Part shown: piece by piece, positions 6,239 through 15,548 of the stretch
Numbering within the stretch: position 1 is the stretch's first letter
How the letters are laid out: each line of letters begins with the position of its first letter
From: a virus
Strand: one strand, 5' to 3'
DNA length: 20,914 nt
Virus record (IMG/VR): IMGVR_UViG_3300027805_000099
Location: 1 to 20,914 of that record
Notes under the pieces: generated by a model
What the model saw: only the letters and a program-made list of their open reading frames with translations
Database searches by the model: none
What the model was told of the DNA's origin: nothing
Translations under genes and position numbers: made by a program

Positions 6239-9047
6239 CATAGAGGCCAATACTCAGGGGCTTCAGTCTACAATAGATTTACTAACCAAGTTAGGAGTCG
6301 TAGAGCAGAAGGTCGCCGATGAGTTCCGTAAGACTAACGAGCAGAATGTAACGTCCTTGAACAAGGGCGTTCAGGCTACTACCAAGGAGTTCGAGAAACT
6401 TGACAAAGCTGTCAAGGGTATCAAGGCCGACAATCAGTTAGCCAAGGGTTTGGATGCCAGTAAGGAAGTTGCAAAGACTGGCAATAGTTTTAATAGTCTA
6501 CGTAAACAGTTTCAAGCAGCTACCAAAGAAGTAGAAGAGTTAACTGGCAAGTTCGGTCCTTTAGATGCTCGTACTAAAGCGGCTGCTATAAAGGCTGGAG
6601 AGTTAGCGAGTGAAATTGATAATATCAATAAACAAATAAATGCTTTAACTCCAGAGGGTAAGTTCCAAGCCATTCAGAATTTAGGCGGGTCAATAGCTGG
6701 TATTTTCCAAGTAGCTACTGGGGCATTACAAGCATTTGGTGTAGAGAGCGAACAAGCCACAAAGATTGCCCAACAGTTCCAAGGAGCATTGAATATATTC
6801 GGAGGATTGTCACAGCTAACACAGTTAAAGGATAATCTAACAGCAGTTAAAGCAGCATTAGGATTTACAACTGCTGCTCAAGTTACAAACACTACGGCAA
6901 CAGAGGCTGGAATAGTGGCTACTGAAGGTCAAGTAGTTGCTAATAATGCTGCTACTTTTAGCTTTCAAGCACTAACAGCCGCTATGAAAGCTAATCCGTT
7001 TGGAGCTGTTTTGATAGCCATTACTGCGTTGATTGGTGGATTTACTTTATTGAATAATTTACTTGATGACAGCGAAGAAAAATTTCAGAATATTAATGAC
7101 GAAATTGCATCGGCAGATAGACTTCTTTCAGCACAAACTCAAACGATAGATAGGAACGGAAAGAAGCAGTTATCAGATTTAGATTTAGTAATACAAAGAA
7201 AGCAAGACCAAATTGCTTTAGATGCTGGTCTGGCCAAAACAGCATCTGAAAAGATAGCCATTGAAGAAAGAGGAAATAAGGAGTTGTTTGAACTTCAAAA
7301 GGAAAGATTAAGTTTAGAAAGTAGAATATTACAACGTAAGGTTGATGCTAATACAGAGTCTTTAAATAAAGATATTGCAGCTAGAAATAAAGCGAAAGAA
7401 CTTAATACTGAGGAGTCAAAAGAACTGGTAAAGAATTTAGATGAAAGAATTGAGGCTAAAAGACAATTTAATGATAATTCGATAACTGAAAGCCAGATTC
7501 TATTTAATGAATTACAGACACTAGAATCTAATTTCACAAAGGATGTTAAACTTCAGCAGAAGGCTAGAAGTGAGGCTGACTTTGAGCAGACATTAACTAA
7601 CTGGAAAAGATACTATACTCAATTACGTACCATAGCGTTAAATACAAGTAAGGATACTCAAGAGTTTAATCGTACCAGTACAAAATTGGCTATTGAAGAA
7701 ACTGAAAAGACTATTGAGTTATATAAGAAACAGAATAAGGATGTAACAGACTTGGAGTTTCAATTAGCACAATTAAGAATAAAGGCTAATGATGAGGCTT
7801 TCGAGAATGAACTTGCTAATGCTAAAAAGAGGGAACAAGAGAACAAAAGGTCTTTGAGTCAAATCTCTTCAAGTGAGGAGGAGTTCAATAACAGATTAAA
7901 ATCTCAAAGGTCATTGGTTTTATCTGAATTGATTGAGATATATAAAAAGTATAACAAGGATATTGGCGATTTGCAGGCCGAACTTGATGCATTACTTTTA
8001 TCTGAACGTAAAAGTCCAGCTCAAAAGAATGCCCAAGATTATACTAATGCTATTGGTATTATCACCCAATATTATAGCGAAGAAGAACTTCGAATATTGA
8101 AGAATGCCAAGACTAAAGAAGAAGCAGACCTACTTATTAAGAAAAATGAACTTGATAAGTTAAATACATTACGTGAGGCTGCTGTTAAGTTTGGTCAAGA
8201 TACTACAGAGATAGATAAGAATATAGTCAAACTAACAAATGATAGCACAGAGGCTGTAGAAAATTTAAGTAAACAAGTCCTTGAGGGTTTGCGTGATTTA
8301 GGAGTACAAATATTTTTTGACCAGATAAACAAAGGATTTGAGGACAGCATTGAAACTGTTAATGCTTTAAAAGAGGCTCAACTTGAGGCAATCGCAGAAG
8401 AAGAAGAAGCATTATTGGAGTCATATGATAACCGTAGAATAGGCAAGAGAGAATTTGAATTTGAGCAAGAAAGACTCGCTAGACAACGTATCAATGCTGA
8501 AAAGAAAGCGGAAAAGGAGCTGAATGAAATAAGAAGAAAGCAAGATATAGCTAATAGGGCACAGAAGTTGTTTGAGATTGGTATAGCTACATTTAGAAAC
8601 GTAGTCGAGCAGCCTGGTGCTGGAGGTGTTTTAATACCTTTCTGGATAGGACTTGGAGCTATTCAAGCAGCTGGTGTACTTGCTCAACCGCTACCAAAGT
8701 ACAAGAAAGGTACGCTATCGGTTGGAGGAGTAGGTACTGATGATAGTCAATTGGCGTTATTACAGCCTGGAGAGGCAGTGATACCTACAGATACTAATAG
8801 AAGATATCATCCAGCTATAAAGGCTATCTATCACGGTAAGATAAAGGCTGATGACATTAACAACTTTGTCAACTTAAAGCTACGTGGAGACTACTCGCCA
8901 GCTGACACCAGACCAGTAACGGCAAAGATGGATACCTCCGACCTTTATGCTTTGGGACGGATAATGAAAAAGAACGATGGCGTTTATGTGAGGAACATAG
9001 GCGAATTAGCCGCTTTGATTACTGACAGTTATAATCCAAGAAGATAG
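6216..9047 (+). CDS. Tape measure protein
   Basis: The 943-residue product is the longest in the window. The N-terminal half is helical and Ala/Gln-rich. A hydrophobic stretch, FGAVLIAITALIGGFTLL, lies at about 262-279. A long charged coiled-coil region spans about 290-790, and a second hydrophobic segment lies at about 803-825. The C-terminal end has the LLQPGEAVIPT block common in tape measures. The protein sets tail length during assembly and is usually injected or released on infection. At about 1.5 A per residue it predicts a tail near 140 nm. The start is GTG, overlapping the chaperone's frameshift frame. The interior is clearly more AT-rich than its own ends, suggesting that the middle was exchanged. 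Confidence 0.92.
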   Translation: MAETVVINIEANTQGLQSTIDLLTKLGVVEQKVADEFRKTNEQNVTSLNKGVQATTKEFEKLDKAVKGIKADNQLAKGLDASKEVAKTGNSFNSLRKQFQAATKEVEELTGKFGPLDARTKAAAIKAGELASEIDNINKQINALTPEGKFQAIQNLGGSIAGIFQVATGALQAFGVESEQATKIAQQFQGALNIFGGLSQLTQLKDNLTAVKAALGFTTAAQVTNTTATEAGIVATEGQVVANNAATFSFQALTAAMKANPFGAVLIAITALIGGFTLLNNLLDDSEEKFQNINDEIASADRLLSAQTQTIDRNGKKQLSDLDLVIQRKQDQIALDAGLAKTASEKIAIEERGNKELFELQKERLSLESRILQRKVDANTESLNKDIAARNKAKELNTEESKELVKNLDERIEAKRQFNDNSITESQILFNELQTLESNFTKDVKLQQKARSEADFEQTLTNWKRYYTQLRTIALNTSKDTQEFNRTSTKLAIEETEKTIELYKKQNKDVTDLEFQLAQLRIKANDEAFENELANAKKREQENKRSLSQISSSEEEFNNRLKSQRSLVLSELIEIYKKYNKDIGDLQAELDALLLSERKSPAQKNAQDYTNAIGIITQYYSEEELRILKNAKTKEEADLLIKKNELDKLNTLREAAVKFGQDTTEIDKNIVKLTNDSTEAVENLSKQVLEGLRDLGVQIFFDQINKGFEDSIETVNALKEAQLEAIAEEEEALLESYDNRRIGKREFEFEQERLARQRINAEKKAEKELNEIRRKQDIANRAQKLFEIGIATFRNVVEQPGAGGVLIPFWIGLGAIQAAGVLAQPLPKYKKGTLSVGGVGTDDSQLALLQPGEAVIPTDTNRRYHPAIKAIYHGKIKADDINNFVNLKLRGDYSPADTRPVTAKMDTSDLYALGRIMKKNDGVYVRNIGELAALITDSYNPRR

Positions 9048-11011
9048 TGTTTCAGTTCTTTCTAAACGGTACACAGATAACGGATCAGCCAGAGGGTTGG
9101 GACGGCATGACCAGTAGCATCAAGCGTGATGACCTTACGGGTGGTCTTATCTTCGATGCTGACATCAAGTTCAAGAGCTACGGCGGACAGGATTTGTATG
9201 TGGCTCTTAAGACGGCATGGGATGCTGATAAGTTTGGCACATCGACGATGGATATCTTTCAGCGGTCGGGTACTGCTGGTAACGTCCTTATTCATGCCGG
9301 GACTATCTTCCATAGCGACCTTAAATGGAAACTCATTAACAATGCGGTAGAGTTCAAGGTCGATGACGCTTCCTTCTACTCCAAGATAAAGGCTAACAAG
9401 TCGGTGGAGTCTAACGTGGATGTGACGTTAAGCAAGAACCTAGTACCGATTACCGCCCCGACATTCTTTCAACTTGAATGCCATAAGGTATCCAACGGTA
9501 CTTACTATGCTCAAAAGAGATACGCTTACAAGCTATACGATGTCATAAAGTACTACATCGACTTTATGTCGGACGGTACTATCGGCTTTGAGTCGGATTG
9601 CTTTGGCGTTGGTGGGGTGTATGAAGGATATTGTATTGTAGGTGGTGACGAACTATACAGCCATGCCCACTTAGTCACTCCAAGGATGAGCTTTCAGAAG
9701 TTATTCGAGGACTTACGTAAGCGTTTTAACGTAAGGTTCAGCATGGTAGGAAGCATAACCAGTCCTATAATGAAGCTCGAACCTAATGCGTTTTGGTTTG
9801 AGTCAGCCGATGTCTACACTATTCCAGAACCGCCTGATGAGGTGGTTATGAATGTCAACCAGTCGTTACTTTACGCTAATGTCAAGGTAGGTTCTGAAAA
9901 GTATGAGACCACATCCGCTATGACGTTCCCTGACGTTCAGTCTTTGGTGGCGTTCCGTGAAGAGACCTTCCACTTTGAGGGAACAAATAACGTAGACAAT
10001 ACGCTTGACCTTGTAGGTTCTTTGGTCATCTCTAACAGCTCTATTGACCTTTGTTTGGAGAAGCTGTCGGGCTATGAGAGCTATAATGAAGACGTATTCC
10101 TTATCCATTATGATACGGTGACCAATAGGACTATAAGTTCCGACTGGTTAGGTCTTGGTCATCACTTTTATAACGAGACTCTTAATAACGTCAACATCCT
10201 TAACCGTTGGTCGGATAGCTTACCCAATAACATTATCGCCAACTTTGCCAATACGAATGATAACCGCTTTGAGGCGGTGATGACTAACACAGCTGTTCAG
10301 CCATCAGTAATATTAGTTAGTAACACAGGTCCAACTTTGGGTGGTCCGCTTCGCTTTGATGATGACTATACTTTAGGTAACGACCCCGGCGGTAACTATG
10401 GAGCTACAACGGCACAAGGATCACCAGTTAGTCAGGCTAATAGTATCTATACTGCTTCGGCTAACGGTCGGTATACCTTTACTTCCGAGGTACTATTATC
10501 ATATTCTGGTTCACCTAACCTTAGTACTCAGGTAGAGGTTTACTTTCAGAAGTTTGACAGTAGTAATAGTCAGATAGATGACTTCTATGCAGGTAGGATA
10601 TTTATGGCTTCTAGTGGCAATCACATAGTTTCTGGCACATGGATTACCTATATGCTTTCTACTGAATACATAGCAGTATATCTTAATTTTATATCGACTG
10701 GACCCGCTGGAATTTATTCCTACCAAGTCCGTCCGTTCCAAACCAAGTTCCGGTGTGATGCTATTAACTTGGGTGGCGGGGTGCTGTCGGCGGTGAATTC
10801 TGAAGCCTATAAGTGTGTGAAAATGGATTTCAAGTACCCGATGACACTTTCTGACTATCAGTCAATTAGAGCGTCGAAAAGTGGAATAATTGAAGTACCT
10901 TTGTTAGAGAATAAGTCAATCCGAGGCTGGATTGAAAATGTTAAATTCGACCACTACGGTGGGGAAACATCATTTTCATTGATTACCGATGGCAATACAA
11001 TTTATAGATAA
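9047..11011 (+). CDS. Tail hub / tail tip-like structural protein
   Basis: The 654-residue product follows the tape measure with a 1-nt TAGTG overlap, using a GTG start. This is the position of distal tail or hub proteins. The first 250 residues have strand-rich sequence with GGLIFDADIKFKSYG and a FYSKIKANKSVESNVDV segment that I associate with tail proteins of Bacteroidota siphophages. Later parts are Asn/Ser-rich and beta-looking. A block at about residues 445-565 has lower GC and different codon choice, with an NGRYTFTSEVLLSYSG-type beta-sandwich pattern, and may be an inserted domain for host contact. No enzymatic motif is seen. It may also contact the tape measure C-terminus. Confidence 0.65.
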   Translation: MFQFFLNGTQITDQPEGWDGMTSSIKRDDLTGGLIFDADIKFKSYGGQDLYVALKTAWDADKFGTSTMDIFQRSGTAGNVLIHAGTIFHSDLKWKLINNAVEFKVDDASFYSKIKANKSVESNVDVTLSKNLVPITAPTFFQLECHKVSNGTYYAQKRYAYKLYDVIKYYIDFMSDGTIGFESDCFGVGGVYEGYCIVGGDELYSHAHLVTPRMSFQKLFEDLRKRFNVRFSMVGSITSPIMKLEPNAFWFESADVYTIPEPPDEVVMNVNQSLLYANVKVGSEKYETTSAMTFPDVQSLVAFREETFHFEGTNNVDNTLDLVGSLVISNSSIDLCLEKLSGYESYNEDVFLIHYDTVTNRTISSDWLGLGHHFYNETLNNVNILNRWSDSLPNNIIANFANTNDNRFEAVMTNTAVQPSVILVSNTGPTLGGPLRFDDDYTLGNDPGGNYGATTAQGSPVSQANSIYTASANGRYTFTSEVLLSYSGSPNLSTQVEVYFQKFDSSNSQIDDFYAGRIFMASSGNHIVSGTWITYMLSTEYIAVYLNFISTGPAGIYSYQVRPFQTKFRCDAINLGGGVLSAVNSEAYKCVKMDFKYPMTLSDYQSIRASKSGIIEVPLLENKSIRGWIENVKFDHYGGETSFSLITDGNTIYR

Positions 11012-12962
11012 TCAGCCCCTTACTTGGCGTACCGACTGGCCTACGGATAGCGACTGCAAAACGCCATACGATAGGGCTTGTACACTTTATACCACCAACG
11101 ACTACCTGATGTCGCAATGGAAGCAGACTCCTTGTGGTGCAGGTACTAATGAAATTTGCGACCCTACTTTCCCTAATACAAATACCGAGTTAGTCACCAA
11201 CGGTAGCTTTACCACTAACTCAACAGGATGGACACTAGTGGGATGCACACGGGATGCCACTAACAAGCGCATTCAGTTTGCCTCACAAAGTGAGTCCCTT
11301 GAACAGACAGGGGTAGTGAGTGCCGGGGTGACCTATGACGTTACCTTTACCATCGGTGGCAATAACCGCACTTCATTAAAGCTATACCTTGGCGGTACGC
11401 TTCACCCTACCTACTTCAACGCACCGGGTACCTATCGGGTAACCATGGTTGCCGGTGGTGCTAACACCAAGATACGTTTTGAAAACTACCTACTGGCACC
11501 TGCCTATAACGGATGGATAGATGATATCAGCGTTAAGCAGAACTCATGGAGTGGCGGTTGTTGGAGTACGGCTAACCCTACGCTATGGCTGAATAATGGT
11601 GACGGAACGGTAACCAAAGTACCGGGAACGGCTTCCGACCTTATCAGTTCGGTAAACTCTTTGCCTTTAGGGGCTTACATCCGTATGGGTATATCGGTAA
11701 CTAACCAAACGGCAGGTTCTTTAGAGATTGTCACCGATAGCACCAAGGGAACTATAACAGCCAACGGAACGTATTACTTCTATGATAGTGACTACAATAA
11801 CGATAACGTAACCTATCGGGCAGATGCTGACTTTGACGGTACTATCTCTAACGTATCGGTAATCGTTTACTCCAACTACTTCAACGTCATCCTGCGAGAT
11901 ACCAAAGGAGCTACGGACTACGACCTTAGCAGCTATCTGACTTACGATGAAGACTGGGTGACGCTGAACTATCAACTTGGTAGTGTTGACCCCGGCTGTT
12001 ATGAGCTTTGTTTCTATGATGCTTGTGGATTTAATGTCAACGAAGAACTTATTTCTGATACTGGCTTCACTCAATCTATCGGCGGAACTGATTGGCCTTC
12101 ATCCGTGGCCACATCGGGAAGTATAGCTATCACGGGCGGTGAGCTTGTAGTAACGCAATCGGGCATTCCTTTGACGGCTTATGTGGAGGCTAACCCAACA
12201 ACATGGCGTACCTTTGCAGGAAACACTTTGACGGTTATTGACTACTCCTTTACTACGGATGTGGTTCAGTATACGGGTTTTACCCGTGTTCAGATATACG
12301 ATACTAGCAACGGTCAAGAATTAACCTTGGTAACAAGTCCTGTCGCTACTACTCTCTATGAAGGTACTGTAAGTTGGCCTTATCCTATTACCAATGCTTC
12401 AAACCTTGCTATACGTATCCAGTCCACTGGAACTAACGGAACGAAGATAGAGCTAACGGATATGTCGCTTATCGTTCAGGCTTATGTGCCGGGACAGATG
12501 GATGAGTACTGCTCCAACTGCGTAGAGATTACCGATGATGCAGGATGCTCGGTATGGGTAGGCGGTACTAACGGCTCGGATGCTTTCGGCTTTCACTTCG
12601 CTAATAGCTTCCAAGTAGGGGCAAGGGTTCGGGCTATGCTTATCAATCCTAAATATCAAGGAGAAAATAATCGATATGCAGATGCCAACGGAAAGTACAC
12701 GGTCACAAGAGCAAATACGGGAAAGGTCTACACGCTCTTTATCGATTATACGGATGAGCATACTCACGATTGGTTACGGGTGGCCGTACTGTCTGACACT
12801 GTACGAATCGGATCATTCACCAACACCAACAACTACTACACCGCCCTTGACGGTGGATATGAGCCAGAGTGGCCGGACAACCTAGGCAACTGGCCATCGG
12901 CTCAAGCCCGTATCGATGTTCAGAAGCAAACGGACGAACTATATAATAATAATGCAGGATAA
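10989..12962 (+). CDS. Modular tail fibre/adhesin-like protein
   Basis: The 657-residue product starts 23 nt inside the preceding gene. After a Cys-containing N-terminal segment come at least two beta-sandwich modules resembling galactose-binding or CBM4/9-type domains. The first spans about 67-187 (ELVTNGSFTTNSTGW to GWIDDISVKQ), the second about 353-490 (NEELISDTGFTQS onward). A C-terminal part (about 505-657) has CSNC and an HDWLRVAVLSD block, possibly an attachment or structural domain. Such modules bind glycans, so this is a good candidate for receptor binding. A glycosyltransferase gene follows immediately, with its recommended start 11 nt inside this gene. No chaperone or endosialidase motif is visible. 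Confidence 0.65.
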   Translation: MAIQFIDNQPLTWRTDWPTDSDCKTPYDRACTLYTTNDYLMSQWKQTPCGAGTNEICDPTFPNTNTELVTNGSFTTNSTGWTLVGCTRDATNKRIQFASQSESLEQTGVVSAGVTYDVTFTIGGNNRTSLKLYLGGTLHPTYFNAPGTYRVTMVAGGANTKIRFENYLLAPAYNGWIDDISVKQNSWSGGCWSTANPTLWLNNGDGTVTKVPGTASDLISSVNSLPLGAYIRMGISVTNQTAGSLEIVTDSTKGTITANGTYYFYDSDYNNDNVTYRADADFDGTISNVSVIVYSNYFNVILRDTKGATDYDLSSYLTYDEDWVTLNYQLGSVDPGCYELCFYDACGFNVNEELISDTGFTQSIGGTDWPSSVATSGSIAITGGELVVTQSGIPLTAYVEANPTTWRTFAGNTLTVIDYSFTTDVVQYTGFTRVQIYDTSNGQELTLVTSPVATTLYEGTVSWPYPITNASNLAIRIQSTGTNGTKIELTDMSLIVQAYVPGQMDEYCSNCVEITDDAGCSVWVGGTNGSDAFGFHFANSFQVGARVRAMLINPKYQGENNRYADANGKYTVTRANTGKVYTLFIDYTDEHTHDWLRVAVLSDTVRIGSFTNTNNYYTALDGGYEPEWPDNLGNWPSAQARIDVQKQTDELYNNNAG

Positions 12963-13797
12963 AAGAGGCATACTCTTATTGGCTACGGGTCACCCGTATT
13001 ACGCTCACATGGCGGTCAACTTGCTCGTTAGCTTACGTAGCTTCGAGCCTGAACTGCCCGTAGCTATCCTGCATGACGGTCAAGGTTTCAAGTTATTGGA
13101 AGGATGGCAACAGGACTACTTCACCACAGCCATCGAGCTACCTGCAAAGCTCACGGGTGGTGACCCTTATCGGGTTAAGTTGCATCTGGATGAATTGACA
13201 CCTTTTGAACAGACCATGTTCATGGATGTGGATATGCTTTGGAACAACTTCCATAGTCCGATGGAGTTGCTGTCGGAATTGGAGGGAATCGAGTTTACCA
13301 TGATTAACCGTGGTCGAGTGTCATCGGCTGACAGCACGTTGAGCCGTTGGGTGAACCTATCCGAAGTGGGAGACGCTTACAAGCTCGATGAGTTCTACGA
13401 TATCAGCAGTGAGATAATCTATTTTGAAGGAACTCCTAAAGTATTTGCCGAAGCACGTAAGGTCTACAATAAGCCAAAGGTCAAGGTATCGGCTTTCGGC
13501 TCTGGACTGCCTGACGAGGCATTCTTTATGATAGCCATCGAAAAGCTAGGCATCAAGCTCCATCAGTCCCCGTGGGAACCATCGTACTGGGAGCCACGGT
13601 ACTTCCCGAAACAGCATAACCGTAGTCACGTTACCGGGTTTTATGCTTTATCAGTTGGCGGTGCGTTTACTTCCAACCACATCAAGAAGATATACGACAT
13701 CCTTATCAGTCACTATTACAGCTCTTTGGGTATCGCTTCCAAGCCTTACCAATTACAAAATAAAAGCCGAATAATTAAAGAACGTAGGAAAATCTAA
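12952..13797 (+). CDS. Glycosyltransferase (GT-A, GT8-like)
   Basis: The product is 281 residues from the ATG at 12952. It begins with a Rossmann-like strand GILLLATGHPYY (6-17) and the AVNLLVSLRS helix, then has the metal-binding DVD in FMDVDMLW (90-97). Further on are GSGLPDEAFF and a Trp-rich WEPSYWEPRY segment. This pattern fits GT-A enzymes related to family 8. The frame extends upstream to an ATG at 12916, but those 12 residues lie within the fibre gene and precede the fold, so I choose 12952. The stop overlaps the portal start (TAATG). Between the fibre and portal genes, the likely target is a virion or host-surface glycan; donor sugar unknown. Confidence 0.8.
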   Translation: MQDKRGILLLATGHPYYAHMAVNLLVSLRSFEPELPVAILHDGQGFKLLEGWQQDYFTTAIELPAKLTGGDPYRVKLHLDELTPFEQTMFMDVDMLWNNFHSPMELLSELEGIEFTMINRGRVSSADSTLSRWVNLSEVGDAYKLDEFYDISSEIIYFEGTPKVFAEARKVYNKPKVKVSAFGSGLPDEAFFMIAIEKLGIKLHQSPWEPSYWEPRYFPKQHNRSHVTGFYALSVGGAFTSNHIKKIYDILISHYYSSLGIASKPYQLQNKSRIIKERRKI

Positions 13798-15548
13798 TGG
13801 CTATCATCGACATCAGCCAATACCACACAGGTGGTAAACGTCATCAGTTTTATGCTGAAACGGTTAATAAGTATCATTCTATTAAGACACATGCCCTTGG
13901 TGAGTTCCCCAAGGAGCTGATCTCTGAACGCCGTCCCGGTGAATCGGATACCATCAAAAGGTATCGGGAAAAGATTTACGTTCCCAAGACTCAAGCCACG
14001 GTTACCAAGATATTCAATAGCCTTCAGAAGATACGAAAGTCTGCTGACTATCTTATTAGCTTTAACGAGACGGTAGTACCGCCAATGGTTATCCGTGAGG
14101 AGCGACCATCGTATTACTTGACGGATGAGTTTCCTAAGTACAGCTCTTTGGATAACTGGTTTTGGTCGGTGGCTTTCAATCAGTACCTGATGGATGCTAA
14201 TGCCGTCATCATGGTCGTACCGATTAACGTGGTCAAGGAGTCTAACGAATACTTTAAGCCTTACCCTATCCTTTTCAATAGTCCGCAGGTTCTTGACTTT
14301 GTTTACGAGCAGTACGGAGTATTTAAGTCCATCGAGGAAAGCACCTATCGTAGCGGCAATCGCAACTACAAAGGGGCGGTATACTATTCTGTTGACCGTG
14401 AGTCCATTGTCAAGTATGAGCAGATAAACGCTAAGGGAGACTTTTCAGCTACCGAGTTCCTTCATGGATTAGGTTACGCTCCTATCTTTAAGACCTTTGG
14501 TGTTATCGTTCAGGATGGCGTGGATGATGCGCTGTATTCTAGCCGTATCGCTCCTATCGTTCCTTCCCTTAACGAAGCGGCACGGGAATGGAGTGACCTA
14601 CAGGCCGAAGTGGTTCAGCATATTCACTCAACGATGTGGGCTATACAAGGTAAGGAGTGTAATACCTGCCATGGTGTTGGTGTACTGCCTAAAGCAGGAG
14701 CCAGTCCTATCGAGTGCCGTGACTGTAATGGTAAGGGCTTCTTTCCGTTCAATCCTTATGAACACATCACGGTTAAACAGGCATCTTTGGGAGACCCTTC
14801 TACTCCTATCCCACCTGCCGGGTATCTTACCAAGCCTATCGACATTGCTAAACTGCAAGACCAACGGGTTCATGACCATATCTACCATGCCCTGTCATCG
14901 CTAAATATGGAGTTCCTTGCCGCTGTTCCTTTGTCACAATCGGGGACGGCTAAAGAGGTTGACCGTGCCGAGCTGAATAACTTCGTTTATTCCATCGCTG
15001 AAGATTGCGTCCGTATCTTGGATGAGATTGCTGAAATGGTTATCGACTACCGCTATGGTGGTATCGTTCCTGACTATGAAAGCCGTGAGCAGTTACGCCC
15101 TAGCATCACCGTTCCTGAGAAGTACGACATCCTTCCGGAAGGTTATTTGGTGGATGAGATTGCCAAACTACGTACAAGCAAGGTTAGCCCTTTGATTGTA
15201 AACGCCGCTGAGTTGGAGTATGCCAGTAAGAAGTTCAATACCAATAAGAAGATAAAGGAACGCCTTCAGGATATCTACGCTCTTGACCCGTTGGCAGGTA
15301 TGAACATCGAAGAGATATTGGTAGCGGTTTCTAATAACGCCATCAGTAAAAAGACCTATATCATTCACAGTAATATCCGTGAGTTCGTGGATATGGCGCA
15401 TGAAGATGACCCTGAGTTCTATCAGTTACCGATGATGGATAAAAAGGCTGTCATCAGTGCTATGGCTGATGCGTGGATTATGGAAAGCCGTCCAAGAAAC
15501 ATTATGGATGATACCGAAGGAATGGGTAACATCAGCATCGGAGTTTAA
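13797..15548 (+). CDS. Portal protein with embedded zinc-ribbon-like segment
   Basis: The 583-residue product has the length and helical, acidic character of siphovirus portals, with LNEAAREWSDLQAEVVQHIH (259-278) and LSSLNMEFLAAVPLSQSG (366-383) resembling the stem/wing helices and the conserved loop before the long helix. The portal forms the dodecameric ring through which terminase pumps DNA. Unusually, residues 288-314 hold two CxxCxGxG motifs (CNTCHGVG and CRDCNGKG, Cys 288, 291, 307, 310) that could bind one zinc. The ATG overlaps the upstream stop, and the MuF-like gene starts in its stop codon (TAATG), as is common for portal-MuF pairs. No fold was tested. Confidence 0.85.
   Translation: MAIIDISQYHTGGKRHQFYAETVNKYHSIKTHALGEFPKELISERRPGESDTIKRYREKIYVPKTQATVTKIFNSLQKIRKSADYLISFNETVVPPMVIREERPSYYLTDEFPKYSSLDNWFWSVAFNQYLMDANAVIMVVPINVVKESNEYFKPYPILFNSPQVLDFVYEQYGVFKSIEESTYRSGNRNYKGAVYYSVDRESIVKYEQINAKGDFSATEFLHGLGYAPIFKTFGVIVQDGVDDALYSSRIAPIVPSLNEAAREWSDLQAEVVQHIHSTMWAIQGKECNTCHGVGVLPKAGASPIECRDCNGKGFFPFNPYEHITVKQASLGDPSTPIPPAGYLTKPIDIAKLQDQRVHDHIYHALSSLNMEFLAAVPLSQSGTAKEVDRAELNNFVYSIAEDCVRILDEIAEMVIDYRYGGIVPDYESREQLRPSITVPEKYDILPEGYLVDEIAKLRTSKVSPLIVNAAELEYASKKFNTNKKIKERLQDIYALDPLAGMNIEEILVAVSNNAISKKTYIIHSNIREFVDMAHEDDPEFYQLPMMDKKAVISAMADAWIMESRPRNIMDDTEGMGNISIGV

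Noticed and set aside
7295-7537. Minus-strand frame opposite the tape measure
   Set aside because: Ser/Leu-rich product typical of the complement of a Lys/Glu/Asn coiled coil; no independent support.
12209-12216. TACCTTTG promoter-like box
   Set aside because: Inside the fibre-like gene with no gene start near it; a chance match.
12916-12951. Upstream ATG extension of the third glycosyltransferase
   Set aside because: Adds 12 residues that overlap the fibre gene and precede the first strand of the fold; the ATG at 12952 fits better.
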